A stretch of 13,754 bases of DNA from Dictyoglomaceae bacterium. GTDB taxonomy: Bacteria; Dictyoglomota; Dictyoglomia; Dictyoglomales; Dictyoglomaceae. Below are positions 6,508 to 13,590 of the stretch, in pieces (positions within the stretch are counted from its first letter, which is position 1; each line of letters begins with the position of its first letter). A program made the translations under genes and the position numbers. Below the pieces are notes generated by a model. It was not told the origin of the DNA. It saw only the letters and a list, made by a program, of their open reading frames with translations, and did no database searches. The stretch is taken from NCBI GenBank assembly GCA_026417425.1, contig JAOADF010000017.1, positions 1-13,754 of the forward strand, in the 5' to 3' direction.

Positions 6508-8235
6508 ATGAAGCGTTTAGTGATTTTAGTTATCCTTTTAGGTATTTTAAGTTTGGGGCTCGCAGCTCCTGAAAAGGTTTTTGTAGGGGCCTGGCCCTAT
6601 GATATGCCACCCGTAGGACATTTCAACACCTTTGTATCAAGAGCTATAACCCTTGGGATCTATTATGAATTAATGCATCAACCTTTAGCTTTCTACTATT
6701 GGGCAACAGGAAAATATGAACCTCTTCTTGCAACAAGTTGGCGTCTTGAACCTACCAATAAGCCTGAATGGTTCATAGTAAATTTAAGAAAAGGTGTAAA
6801 ATGGAGCAATGGACAGGAATTTACATCAAAGGATGTTGTAGCAACATACTACATTGGCTATCTCATGAACTGGCCTATCTGGAGGTATATTGATAGAGTA
6901 GAGGAATCAGGAAAATACACTGTAAAATTCCATATGAATAACCCATCCTCTGTGGTTCCAAGATATATCTTAAGAACCTATACTATCAGAGACTACTCCA
7001 CTTATGGAACTTATGCGGATAGAGTAAAAGCTCTTCTTGCTCAAGGAAAGGATAGAGAATCCGATGAGATGAAAAAGTTAAGGGCAGAATTTGAGCAATT
7101 TAGACCAAAGAATATAGTAGCTTCTGGCCCCTTTATATTAAATGTAGATACAATGACAGAAGCAGAGGTAATTCTTGATAGAAATCCCTACTATTGGAAT
7201 CAAGAGGCCATTCAATTTGATAAAGTAAGATTGGTAAATGGAGAAACTCCTACGGTAACTCCCATGGTTTTAGCAAAGAATGTAGACTATGCTACCCATG
7301 GTTTCCCTCCAGCAACAGAGAAACAGTTTATAGAAATGGGAATAAGAATTATTAGACCTCCTATATATTCTGGACCTGCCATATTTGTAAACCATAATAT
7401 TTATCCAATAAATAGAGTAGAAGTAAGACAGGCAATGGCTTATGCCATAAATAGAGATGAAAATGGATATGTATCCCTTGGAAAATCTGGAGTTGGAGTA
7501 AAACTTATGGCAGGATTTAGTGATAATATTATATCATTATGGATTTCTGCTAGTGATCAAAAGAAACTCAATAAATATGAATACAATCCTAAGAAGGCAG
7601 AAGAGATATTATTAGGATTAGGATTTAAGAGAGATAGAGACGGTGTATGGATTGATGACAAAGGAAAGAGAATGGAATATGAATTAATTGTTCCTGCAGA
7701 GTATGCGGACTGGTCTGCTGCTGCAGAAAATGCAGCTTCTCAATTGACAAAATTTGGAATTAAGGTAACGGTTCGTGGAGTAACCTTTGCTCAAGTACCT
7801 CAAGAGGCAGAACAGGGAAGATTCCAACTATTGATACAGGCTTGGGGTGCTGCCCATCCCCATCCTCATTTCTCCTTCTATCAAGACTTTATTAGATTTA
7901 ACTATCCTCTTGGGGTAGGTCCTGGAATGAACTTCCCCATGAAGCAAAGAACAAAGGTTGTAGGAGAAGTGGATCTAGATAAATTGATAACAGACTCTGC
8001 AGTAGGATTTGATACAGCTCTTCAAAAGAAATATGTAACTAATCTTGCCTTAGCATTCAATGAATTATTGCCAATAATTCCTCTATGGGAAAGATACGGA
8101 AACAATCCTTCCTTAGAAAATGTAAGAGTGGCAGGATGGCCTCCTGAAGGAGATCCTATTTACAAGAACAGTCCATATTCCGATAACTTTGTGATAATAA
8201 TGTTAACCAAAGGTATACTGAAACCTGTTAAGTAG
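6508..8235 (+). CDS. Extracytoplasmic solute-binding protein, family 5 (DppA/OppA/CbtA fold)
   Basis: Secreted substrate receptor for the importer, 575 residues, normal for SBP family 5. A signal peptide covers about residues 1-20 (KR, then a leucine/isoleucine-rich core, ending LGLAA). There is no lipobox cysteine, so the mature protein is probably soluble or membrane-associated rather than a lipoprotein. Family features are YEPLLATSW near 72-80, the VNLRKGVKWSNGQEFTSKDV block (about 91-110) and the SGPF...DRNPYYWN segment. Strong ribosome site AGGGGGT at 6494-6500. It is last in the operon, after a hairpin and before a strong terminator. Many aromatic residues (Trp, Tyr) could stack on sugars, but they are also common in the family. 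Given ROK and GH4 neighbours I favour an oligosaccharide or glycoside ligand; peptide is the alternative. Confidence 0.93.
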   Translation: MKRLVILVILLGILSLGLAAPEKVFVGAWPYDMPPVGHFNTFVSRAITLGIYYELMHQPLAFYYWATGKYEPLLATSWRLEPTNKPEWFIVNLRKGVKWSNGQEFTSKDVVATYYIGYLMNWPIWRYIDRVEESGKYTVKFHMNNPSSVVPRYILRTYTIRDYSTYGTYADRVKALLAQGKDRESDEMKKLRAEFEQFRPKNIVASGPFILNVDTMTEAEVILDRNPYYWNQEAIQFDKVRLVNGETPTVTPMVLAKNVDYATHGFPPATEKQFIEMGIRIIRPPIYSGPAIFVNHNIYPINRVEVRQAMAYAINRDENGYVSLGKSGVGVKLMAGFSDNIISLWISASDQKKLNKYEYNPKKAEEILLGLGFKRDRDGVWIDDKGKRMEYELIVPAEYADWSAAAENAASQLTKFGIKVTVRGVTFAQVPQEAEQGRFQLLIQAWGAAHPHPHFSFYQDFIRFNYPLGVGPGMNFPMKQRTKVVGEVDLDKLITDSAVGFDTALQKKYVTNLALAFNELLPIIPLWERYGNNPSLENVRVAGWPPEGDPIYKNSPYSDNFVIIMLTKGILKPVK

Positions 8236-8259
8236 GAACTTTAGTAAGATTCATAATAA

Positions 8260-8306
8260 AAGAAGCCTCCTGGGAGAAAAAAATTTCTCTCAGGAGGTTT
8301 TTTATT
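8260..8306 (+). terminator. Strong intrinsic terminator of the ABC operon
   Basis: A 14-bp stem CCTCCTGGGAGAAA (8266-8279) with TTTCTCTCAGGAGG (8284-8297), one G-U pair and a 4-base loop, is followed at once by six T residues and TATTT. It lies 30 bases after the binding-protein stop codon. Confidence 0.92.
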
Positions 8307-8316
8307 TAACAGGAAT

Positions 8317-8345
8317 TTGAACTATTTTCAAAATAGATGTAAAAT
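8317..8345 (+). promoter_or_regulatory. Promoter of the CHR transporter pair
   Basis: -35 TTGAAC (8317-8322), 17-bp spacer, -10 TAAAAT (8340-8345). The predicted transcription start near 8352 is only about 5 bases before the ATG at 8357, and no Shine-Dalgarno sequence is present, so the message may be leaderless. Confidence 0.65.
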
Positions 8346-8356
8346 TTCAGATTGTT

Positions 8357-8887
8357 ATGAAATATAGGGAATTATTTTTTGTTTTTCTAAAAATAGGATG
8401 GCTTACCCTAGGAGGAGGATATGTAATGATTCCTCTTTTTTTAGAAGAGATTGTCAAGAAAAGAAAATGGCTAAAGGAAGAGGAATTCTTAGAAACCCTA
8501 ACCTTAGCTCAACTCTTCCCAGGTCCCATAGCCTTTAATTTTGCGGTAGCAGTAGGATATAGATTAAGAAAATATAAAGGAGCATTAATAAGTGCCTTAG
8601 GAGTTATTCTTCCTTCTTTTCTCTCAATTTTAATTATTGTCATATTTTTTATTAAATGGCAGAAAAGTAAAATAATCCAGGGCTTACTTTATGGAATGAG
8701 ACCTGCAATTGCAGGTCTTATGGTCTATAGTGTATATGAGCTTTTAAAAAAAGTAAATTTTACCTTTTTAAAAATTTTCATAATAATTTCTTTAAGTTTT
8801 ATATTGATATTCTTCAAAATTAATCCTGTATATATAATTCTTATATCCTTAATGATTAGTATTATATGGGTATATTGGGAACATTAA
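8357..8887 (+). CDS. Half-size CHR-family (chromate transporter-like) membrane protein, first of pair
   Basis: 176-residue integral membrane protein of the short-chain CHR family, which works as pairs of unlike half-proteins. The family marks are present: GGGYVMIP (19-26), the QxxPGPIAxN motif from Q52 to N61, and GMRPA at 113-117, with about five hydrophobic segments. Members export chromate where tested (for example the paired B. subtilis proteins); in an anaerobe the natural ion may be different, and this cannot be read from sequence. The ATG at 8357 is supported by the conserved LFFVFLKIGWLTLGGG start, despite the absence of a ribosome site. The end overlaps the second half by 22 bases. 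Confidence 0.9.
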   Translation: MKYRELFFVFLKIGWLTLGGGYVMIPLFLEEIVKKRKWLKEEEFLETLTLAQLFPGPIAFNFAVAVGYRLRKYKGALISALGVILPSFLSILIIVIFFIKWQKSKIIQGLLYGMRPAIAGLMVYSVYELLKKVNFTFLKIFIIISLSFILIFFKINPVYIILISLMISIIWVYWEH

Positions 8888-9393
8888 CTAAAGTATTCTT
8901 TTTAATAGGTCTCTTTGGTTTTGGTGGTGGATATGCCATTGTAGCCCTCATAAGACACTTTGTTGTAATAGAGGAGAAATGGCTAACTAATATTCAATTT
9001 ATTGATGTTCTTGCAATTTCTCAAATTACTCCAGGTCCTATTGCCATAAACTCTGCTACCTTCATAGGTTATAAAATGGGAGGACTTATAGGATCAATAT
9101 TTGCTACTATATCTTCGGTTCTTGCCCCTTTTATATTAGTTTTTTCTTTCTCTTATTTCTTTCATAAAATTAATAGTGAAAAATTTTCTAAGATTTTAAC
9201 CCAATTAAGACCTATGACCTTTGCTCTTCTAATTTCAGCTACCTATAATATTCTTTTAGATTCAATCATTGATTGGAAAGAATTAATCTTATTTTTATTA
9301 TCCTTAATTTTTTGCTATAAAACTAAATGGAATCTATTAATTCGAATTCTTATAATTGCATTATTAGGAGAGATTATTTATCTTTTAAGTTAA
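8866..9393 (+). CDS. Half-size CHR-family (chromate transporter-like) membrane protein, second of pair
   Basis: 175-residue partner of the preceding protein, with the same motif order: GGGYAIVAL (20-28), QITPGPIAIN (53-62) and LRP (114-116). Helices cover most of the remaining length. The two halves are homologous but clearly diverged, as expected if they insert in opposite orientations and form a heterodimer. The ATG at 8866 lies inside the end of the first gene with no clear ribosome site; a TTG at 8875 is an alternative that would remove three residues. Translation is presumably coupled. Confidence 0.9.
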   Translation: MGILGTLTKVFFLIGLFGFGGGYAIVALIRHFVVIEEKWLTNIQFIDVLAISQITPGPIAINSATFIGYKMGGLIGSIFATISSVLAPFILVFSFSYFFHKINSEKFSKILTQLRPMTFALLISATYNILLDSIIDWKELILFLLSLIFCYKTKWNLLIRILIIALLGEIIYLLS

Positions 9394-9424
9394 AAAAGGC
9401 TGGCAAGAAAAAACTCACCAGCCC
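9391..9424 (-). terminator. Intrinsic terminator of the pspC/liaF-like unit
   Basis: On the minus strand the stem GGCTGG/CCAGCC (9398-9403 with 9418-9423) is followed directly by six T residues (9392-9397). It lies 6 bases after the stop codon of the minus-strand gene and overlaps the stop of the convergent CHR gene. In the plus direction there is no T-tract, so it should act mainly on minus-strand transcripts. Confidence 0.8.
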
Positions 9425-9430
9425 TAAAAT

Positions 9431-10285
9431 CTAAATTATCTCTTTACTTGCTTTTATATTTATATTTCCAATTCCCGATTTTGCTTTGAGATATATTATA
9501 TCACCTGACTTTCCTTCTTGAACCCTTGTAATTTCTGAATCTACAGAGATTTTACCTATTCCCGTCTCCGTTTGCAGATCAAGAATTACTCCCTCAGGAA
9601 TATATACGGTTATATTTCCAATTCCACTATTTACCTCTACTTTTGATGTTGTTTTGGGAAGCCATGCGGAAACATTACCTACACCACCCTTTATACTTAA
9701 ATAATTTAACTTTAATCCTCTGAAGTCTAATTTACAGTTACCCACCCCTGCCTCTAAGGTGAGATTTATATCTACGTTGGAAGGGAAATAAACATCCATA
9801 GTCCCTACATCACCTCCAAAGAAAGAAGAGAAATTATCTTCTATCTCTAAATCCAATATTGCACCTTCTCCTTGTATCTTTTTCCTTTCTTTGATATCAA
9901 ATTCTCTTAAAGATGAGATATATATAAGATTTTTTTTATCAGAAGATGGGCTTATATATAGATTTCTTAATCCAACCTTTAGATTTACCTCCATACTTTT
10001 AATGTTAGGATCATAGGGAAGAAACCAATCCCTATAAATTCCCCTATGCATTCTAAAGGGCATAAAGAAGAAAATAGCGCTTAAGAAAAATATTAATATG
10101 AGGAGGGCAATCCATAAAAACCATCTTTTCTCTCCCATTAAAATATCAATACCCCAGAATATAAATATTACAGGCCAGAATCTTAAAATATCATACCATT
10201 TTATATTTAGATAACCCAACTCTGAAGCCAATAAAATTGCCCCTAAAATTATTAAAAAAATTCCAAGGAAGGATATCTTTCTCAT
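9431..10285 (-). CDS. LiaF-like / toast-rack membrane protein (DUF4097/DUF2154 type)
   Basis: 284-residue membrane protein. Three N-terminal helices (about 4-23, 34-50, 55-76) of the LiaI/LiaF type are followed by an extracytoplasmic domain rich in beta strands. That domain repeats G-[VI]-G-[NK] at residues 180, 201, 221, 242 and 271, nearly all about 21 residues apart, as in the beta-helical toast-rack fold. I prefer the ATG at 10285, since GAGGTG sits 6-8 bases ahead; a GTG at 10294 would add three residues. It follows the PspC gene by 13 bases in the same transcript. In Firmicutes LiaF restrains the LiaS kinase in cell-envelope stress; no kinase or response regulator is seen here, so a sensing or adaptor role at the membrane is inferred only from family. 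Confidence 0.8.
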   Translation of the reverse strand: MRKISFLGIFLIILGAILLASELGYLNIKWYDILRFWPVIFIFWGIDILMGEKRWFLWIALLILIFFLSAIFFFMPFRMHRGIYRDWFLPYDPNIKSMEVNLKVGLRNLYISPSSDKKNLIYISSLREFDIKERKKIQGEGAILDLEIEDNFSSFFGGDVGTMDVYFPSNVDINLTLEAGVGNCKLDFRGLKLNYLSIKGGVGNVSAWLPKTTSKVEVNSGIGNITVYIPEGVILDLQTETGIGKISVDSEITRVQEGKSGDIIYLKAKSGIGNINIKASKEII

Positions 10286-10298
10286 TATTTTCACCTCT

Positions 10299-10715
10299 TC
10301 ACTTAGTCTTTATTAAGAGAATTATTCCAAGAACTAATATAAATAACGGAACTAAAATTCTAAAGGGAATAAAAAGCCATCCCAGATTCGAAGAAAGAAG
10401 AAGAACTCCTAATCCTAAAAGAAACCATCCCCAAATTTCTTTGGAAGAGCTTTTATACTGAGTCTTCATCTCATCCTTAATTTTCTCTATGTAACTCTCA
10501 TCAATTTCTTTTTTAAACTCTTCTCCATTGGGAGCTTCAGGAATAATTAATGCGGATATAAAATAAAATATTGGTAAAAGAGGTCCTGAAACAAATATTA
10601 GAAGAATAAAAATAAGACGAACAATAGTTGGATCTACAGAAAAATATTCTGCTATTCCTCCACATACTCCTAAAAGTACCCTTTCCTTTTTACTTCTATA
10701 AAGTCTTTTTTCCAT
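10299..10715 (-). CDS. PspC-domain membrane protein with C-terminal LiaI-like helices
   Basis: 138-residue membrane protein. The PspC domain (about 3-62) has the hallmark GVCGGIAEYF (16-25) followed by DPTIVRLIFILL and one or two helices ending PEAPN. A charged, probably helical linker (64-94) joins it to a second pair of hydrophobic segments (96-112, 117-135) with the GWFLLGLGVLLL pattern of LiaI/LiaF membrane regions. PspC proteins take part in phage-shock-type envelope stress responses. Good ribosome site AGGGAGGAA ahead of the ATG at 10713-10715. It is first in a two-gene unit with the LiaF-like gene; no pspA is visible in the window. Confidence 0.9.
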   Translation of the reverse strand: MEKRLYRSKKERVLLGVCGGIAEYFSVDPTIVRLIFILLIFVSGPLLPIFYFISALIIPEAPNGEEFKKEIDESYIEKIKDEMKTQYKSSSKEIWGWFLLGLGVLLLSSNLGWLFIPFRILVPLFILVLGIILLIKTK

Positions 10716-10760
10716 TAAAAATTCCTCCCTATTTAAATTTCTAATAATAATACGGAGGAA

Positions 10761-10789
10761 ATTATAAAAAGGTTGCAGAGAGTAAAAAA
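10761..10789 (-). promoter_or_regulatory. Possible promoter of the pspC/liaF-like unit
   Basis: A perfect -10 TATAAT on the minus strand at 10761-10766; the -35 position at 17 bp is only T-rich (10784-10789), a weak match. No other candidate is better in the 107-base gap. Confidence 0.35.
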
Positions 10790-10802
10790 GAAGATAAATG
10801 GA

Positions 10803-10825
10803 AAGGGGGATTTATTTACCCCCTA
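10803..10825 (-). terminator. Probable terminator after the cyclodeaminase gene
   Basis: Stem GGGGG/CCCCC (10805-10809 with 10819-10823) with a 9-base loop overlaps the TAG stop codon. On the minus strand it is followed by TTTCCATTTATCTTC and then T-rich DNA, a poor T-tract, so termination may be partial. Confidence 0.5.
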
Positions 10826-11455
10826 TTTTATTATGGATTGTTCAACTTGGTTGTAAATCTGATCTGCAATTTTTATTCCTTCTAATAAAAGATTTTTTGC
10901 TTTTTCTTTTATTTCTTTATTAAAATCTTCATCCTTTATATATTTAAGGTTAATAATAACATTAAGCCAACCACCTTGAATTGCAGATTTTATACAAATA
11001 GCAGAAACCCCAATATCGCTGATAACATTAGGATTAGTTTTTCCCATACATTTCTCTAATAATTTTAAAACCGATAATCCCTTCTCCATTAGGGATAAAG
11101 GAACTAAAGTTGCATCCTTTAATGCCTTTTCTAAAGCTTCCCTTCTTGCCTCCTTTTGTTCATCGGTTTCCTTTGGCATTTTATAGGCTCGAGATACTTT
11201 ATTAAAAGCAGAAGTATCTTCCTCTATTAAAGATAAAAACTCCTTCTGTAGATTCTCAGACTCAATTAATAATTCCTGTAAAGTTTCTTCCTGTTCCTTA
11301 AATTTTTCCTTTCCTATAGTGAGATTAACAACCATGGAAGATAAAGCAGAACCTATTGCTCCTAAGAGGGCGGAGGCAGATCCACCACCAGGTGCTGGCT
11401 CCTTAGATGCTAAAAGCATTATAAATTGTTCCACACTGTGGTTAACTATTGGCAT
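10823..11455 (-). CDS. Formiminotetrahydrofolate cyclodeaminase / methenyl-THF cyclohydrolase family protein (FchA/FTCD C-domain)
   Basis: 210-residue cytoplasmic protein matching the stand-alone cyclodeaminase domain of FTCD, which converts 5-formimino-THF to 5,10-methenyl-THF and ammonia; the FchA branch instead acts as methenyl-THF cyclohydrolase. Family marks are PAPGGGSASAL (20-30), SDIGVSA with Asp147, and the GGWLNVIINL segment (161-170); the rest is all-helical. AAGGAGG (11461-11467) overlaps the stop codon of the upstream PLP-enzyme gene, so both are one operon. No formiminotransferase or histidine-degradation gene is nearby, which makes a role in one-carbon (methenyl-THF) metabolism more likely than histidine breakdown. 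Confidence 0.88.
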   Translation of the reverse strand: MPIVNHSVEQFIMLLASKEPAPGGGSASALLGAIGSALSSMVVNLTIGKEKFKEQEETLQELLIESENLQKEFLSLIEEDTSAFNKVSRAYKMPKETDEQKEARREALEKALKDATLVPLSLMEKGLSVLKLLEKCMGKTNPNVISDIGVSAICIKSAIQGGWLNVIINLKYIKDEDFNKEIKEKAKNLLLEGIKIADQIYNQVEQSIIK

Positions 11456-11465
11456 ATAATCCTCC

Positions 11466-12665
11466 TTATATTATTCCAATTTTTTTACCTGCCTTCTCAA
11501 ATATTTCTAAAGCTCTATCAATCTGTTCCTCAGTATGAGTTGCCATATAACTTGTTCTCAATAAGGATTGATTAGGAGGAACACCAGGGGGAAGAACGGG
11601 ATTACAATATACTCCTAAATCAAAAAGCTCCTTCCACATAAATATAGTCTTCCATCTATCCCTTATATACACAGGAATTATGGGAGTGCAACTATTCCCT
11701 ATATCAAATCCTAAAGATTTCAATCCCCCCCTCATTCTATTGGATATTTTCCATAATCTTTCTATTCTCTCAGGTTCTTCTTGCATGATTTCTAATGCTG
11801 CTATTGCAGCTGCAGTATTTGCAGGAGAAATACTGGCACTAAATATAAAAGATCTGGCATTATGTTTAATATAGAAAATCACCTCTTCGTCTCCAACTAT
11901 AAAACCCCCTAAGCTGGCAAAGGATTTACTGAAAGTCCCCATAATAATGTCCACATCATCTTCTACCCCAAAATGATTAGCGGTTCCTCTTCCATGATCT
12001 CCTAAAACTCCAATGGAATGGGCATCATCTACCATGAGTCGAGCAGAGTATTTCTTACAAAGCTCTATTATTTCAGGAAGAGGAGCAATATCTCCAGCCA
12101 TGGAAAATACACCATCTACTATAACAAGTTTTCCTGCATCATCGGGACAGCTTTTCAGTACCCTCTCCAAATCTTCCATATCATTATGCTTGAATCTTAG
12201 CATCTTACCATAGGACATCTTACAACCATCTATTATTGACGCATGATCTTCTTTATCTGTTATTGCAATATCATCCTTTCCAATAAGAGCTGAAATTGTT
12301 CCCACATTAGTCTGATATCCTGTGGAAAATATTATACATGCTTCTTTATTTAAAAATTCTGCTAATTTATCTTCCAATTCTCTATGTAAAGCTAAGGTTC
12401 CATTCATGAAACGGGAACCAGTACAACTGGTACCATATTTCTTAACCGCATTAATAGCTGCTTCTTTTACCTTGGGATGAGTGGTAAGTCCCAAATAGTT
12501 ATTGGAACCCAACATAATAAGCCTTCTTCCATGAATAATTACCTCGGTTCCTTCTGTTTCTTCTAAAGGTAAGAAATAGGGATAAATTCCCTGCTCAATA
12601 GCATACCTTGCCTCGAATAAAGGATGCCCTGGCTCTAAATTTAAACATTTTTCAAACAAATCCAT
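11466..12665 (-). CDS. Alpha-oxoamine synthase (2-amino-3-ketobutyrate CoA ligase / serine palmitoyltransferase-like)
   Basis: PLP-dependent fold-type I enzyme of 399 residues that condenses an amino acid with an acyl-CoA and releases CO2. The Schiff-base lysine is K247 in [14 protein letters not shown]141 (DHASI) should stack on the PLP ring; D213 and H216 lie in VDDAHSIG, and R370 in [11 protein letters not shown] should bind the substrate carboxylate. The N-terminal GIYPYF and C-terminal [10 protein letters not shown]...[10 protein letters not shown] segments resemble, from memory, a clade often labelled BioF or KBL but close to bacterial serine palmitoyltransferases. No bio genes are near, so 8-amino-7-oxononanoate synthase is least likely. 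Paired with a one-carbon-folate gene, glycine formation from 2-amino-3-ketobutyrate is plausible; a sphingoid-base role is the alternative. The ribosome site ahead of the ATG is weak. Confidence 0.85.
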   Translation of the reverse strand: MDLFEKCLNLEPGHPLFEARYAIEQGIYPYFLPLEETEGTEVIIHGRRLIMLGSNNYLGLTTHPKVKEAAINAVKKYGTSCTGSRFMNGTLALHRELEDKLAEFLNKEACIIFSTGYQTNVGTISALIGKDDIAITDKEDHASIIDGCKMSYGKMLRFKHNDMEDLERVLKSCPDDAGKLVIVDGVFSMAGDIAPLPEIIELCKKYSARLMVDDAHSIGVLGDHGRGTANHFGVEDDVDIIMGTFSKSFASLGGFIVGDEEVIFYIKHNARSFIFSASISPANTAAAIAALEIMQEEPERIERLWKISNRMRGGLKSLGFDIGNSCTPIIPVYIRDRWKTIFMWKELFDLGVYCNPVLPPGVPPNQSLLRTSYMATHTEEQIDRALEIFEKAGKKIGII

Positions 12666-12695
12666 TTAAGCATCCCAACCTTTCTTTTTTTCTAT

Positions 12696-12724
12696 ATTTT
12701 AATCTTTAAGAAAAGGAATATCAA
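12696..12724 (-). promoter_or_regulatory. Promoter of the oxoamine synthase / cyclodeaminase operon
   Basis: On the minus strand -35 TTGATA (12719-12724), 17-bp spacer, -10 TAAAAT (12696-12701). Predicted transcription start near 12689, about 24 bases ahead of the ATG. Confidence 0.75.
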
Positions 12725-12754
12725 CTAAAAGACCGTAATAGGTAAATTTTAACC

Positions 12755-13240
12755 TTATATAGTAATCTTAGGTTTTAACTTTATATTACATACCGCACAT
12801 GTCTCAAGGGCGGAAGGTTCATTACATATTTTGCATCTTTTAATTTCCTCTTCTTTTTCTTTATTAAGTAATGGATAGATCGATTCAATTTCAGTTTTAA
12901 AATCCACAGTATATAATTTCTTCTTAATTTTCTTATCAAATTCTTCAGTATATTCTCTACTTTTTTAGAATATTCATTTATTCCTAAATCAATATGTATT
13001 CCATCCACTTCATATCCAAATTTATTTAAGACAAATCATAAGCCCCATACTATTTTTTCTACCAAAAACTGATACTAATAATTTATTTTTTTGTAAACAT
13101 ACGAAAATCTTTAATAGTATTTTGTACTCTCCTCTCAAACCATTCTATAAGATGGTCTTTGCATAAACTTAAATTATAAGAAGGCAAGTTTATCACAGAT
13201 TCTTTTTAATATTTTTTGCTTTACATATTTTGCAATTCAT
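12755..13240 (-). pseudogene. Decayed TtuA/Ncs6-family tRNA 2-thiolation (PP-loop ATPase) gene
   Basis: No single frame covers it, but successive frames read as a TtuA-like protein. It opens MNCKICKAKN (ATG at 13240). After a shift comes YNLSLCKDHLIEWFERRV and QNTIKDFRMFTKK. Another shift gives LLVSVFGRKNSMGLMICL, where FGRKNS (13049-13066) stands in place of the PP-loop SGGKDS. A further shift gives NKFGYEVDGIHIDLGINEYS, and a last one SREYTEEF through CKICNEPSALETCAVC to a TAA at 12755-12757. TtuA proteins have N- and C-terminal zinc fingers around the PP-loop and about 300 residues; here only some 160 codons remain, so the middle has been lost. TtuA adds sulfur to T54 of tRNA, a thermostability modification. 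The one open 75-residue frame at 12781-13008 is a by-product of this wreck, not a gene. Confidence 0.8.
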
Positions 13241-13358
13241 TTATTATTATCTTACCTCTCTTTCTTTTTATTCATTAAATTATATATCTTTTTGATATAA
13301 GTAAAGAATAAATAAAGAAAGAATTAGCCTAATCTAAAGGAAATGAGGAAGAGAAAAG

Positions 13359-13449
13359 ATGGGAAAAATAAATATTATGGGATGTTTATGCTAGATTATT
13401 AACTGATTCCAATCTACTATGAGAGAGTAGACATTTAAAAACCTCCCTT
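13359..13449 (+). pseudogene. Possible remnant of a methyltransferase N-terminus
   Basis: From ATG 13359 the reading is MGKINI; after a one-base shift it becomes WDVYARLLTDSNLL, a stop codon, then ESRHLKTSL and a further stop. The W-D-x-Y-A start followed by an L..SRHLK helix recalls the first 30 residues of UbiE-like SAM methyltransferases. The match is short and needs both a frameshift and a stop read-through, so this is a weak call. It would fit the decayed neighbourhood. Confidence 0.2.
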
Positions 13450-13524
13450 TAAAAACTTTCTTTATAGAATATATCAAAAATTCTTGTTAAAGTTTAGAAG
13501 AAAAGATGAAAAAAATACTTATCC

Positions 13525-13553
13525 TTGACACTTAAATCTTTAATTGTTATCCT
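13525..13553 (+). promoter_or_regulatory. Promoter of the NuoE/HymA-like gene
   Basis: Perfect -35 TTGACA (13525-13530), 17-bp spacer, -10 TATCCT (13548-13553). Start of transcription near 13560, about 31 bases before the ATG, with GGGAGG at 13581-13586 as ribosome site. Confidence 0.75.
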
Positions 13554-13590
13554 TCTATAAGAAATATTCTACATTGTAACGGGAGGCAGT

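Larger units (their letters stand above)
13241..13590. other. 350-base stretch without an intact gene
   Basis: Very AT-rich. It holds the likely start region of the decayed TtuA-like gene, a possible methyltransferase remnant on the plus strand (13359-13449), a small stem TCTACT/AGTAGA (13413-13418 with 13426-13431) without a T-tract, a short direct repeat TTTAAAAAC (13434-13442 and 13449-13457) and the promoter and ribosome site of the next gene. No RNA gene is recognisable. Confidence 0.6.

Noticed and set aside
2341..8235. Calling the importer a dipeptide/oligopeptide system
   Set aside because: Family similarity alone supports it, but the same fold families import oligosaccharides, and the ROK/GH4 regulon favours a sugar; substrate left open.
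10237..10461. Plus-strand 74-codon frame across the PspC and LiaF-like genes
   Set aside because: Antisense to two supported genes and no ribosome site or promoter.
12013..12213. Two overlapping plus-strand frames in the oxoamine synthase gene
   Set aside because: Antisense shadows of a well-supported enzyme; compositions are not protein-like.
12781..13008. 75-codon minus-strand ORF as a gene
   Set aside because: Only its first third makes sense as a TtuA fragment; the rest is an out-of-frame reading of the pseudogene, where another frame gives the conserved cysteines.
13413..13431. TCTACT/AGTAGA hairpin as a terminator
   Set aside because: Only 6 bp and A-rich rather than T-rich on its 3' side in the plus direction, with no gene ending there.
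13434..13457. Direct repeat TTTAAAAAC as target-site duplication or CRISPR-like repeat
   Set aside because: Nine bases, AT-only apart from one C, only two copies, 6 bp apart; expected by chance in such DNA.
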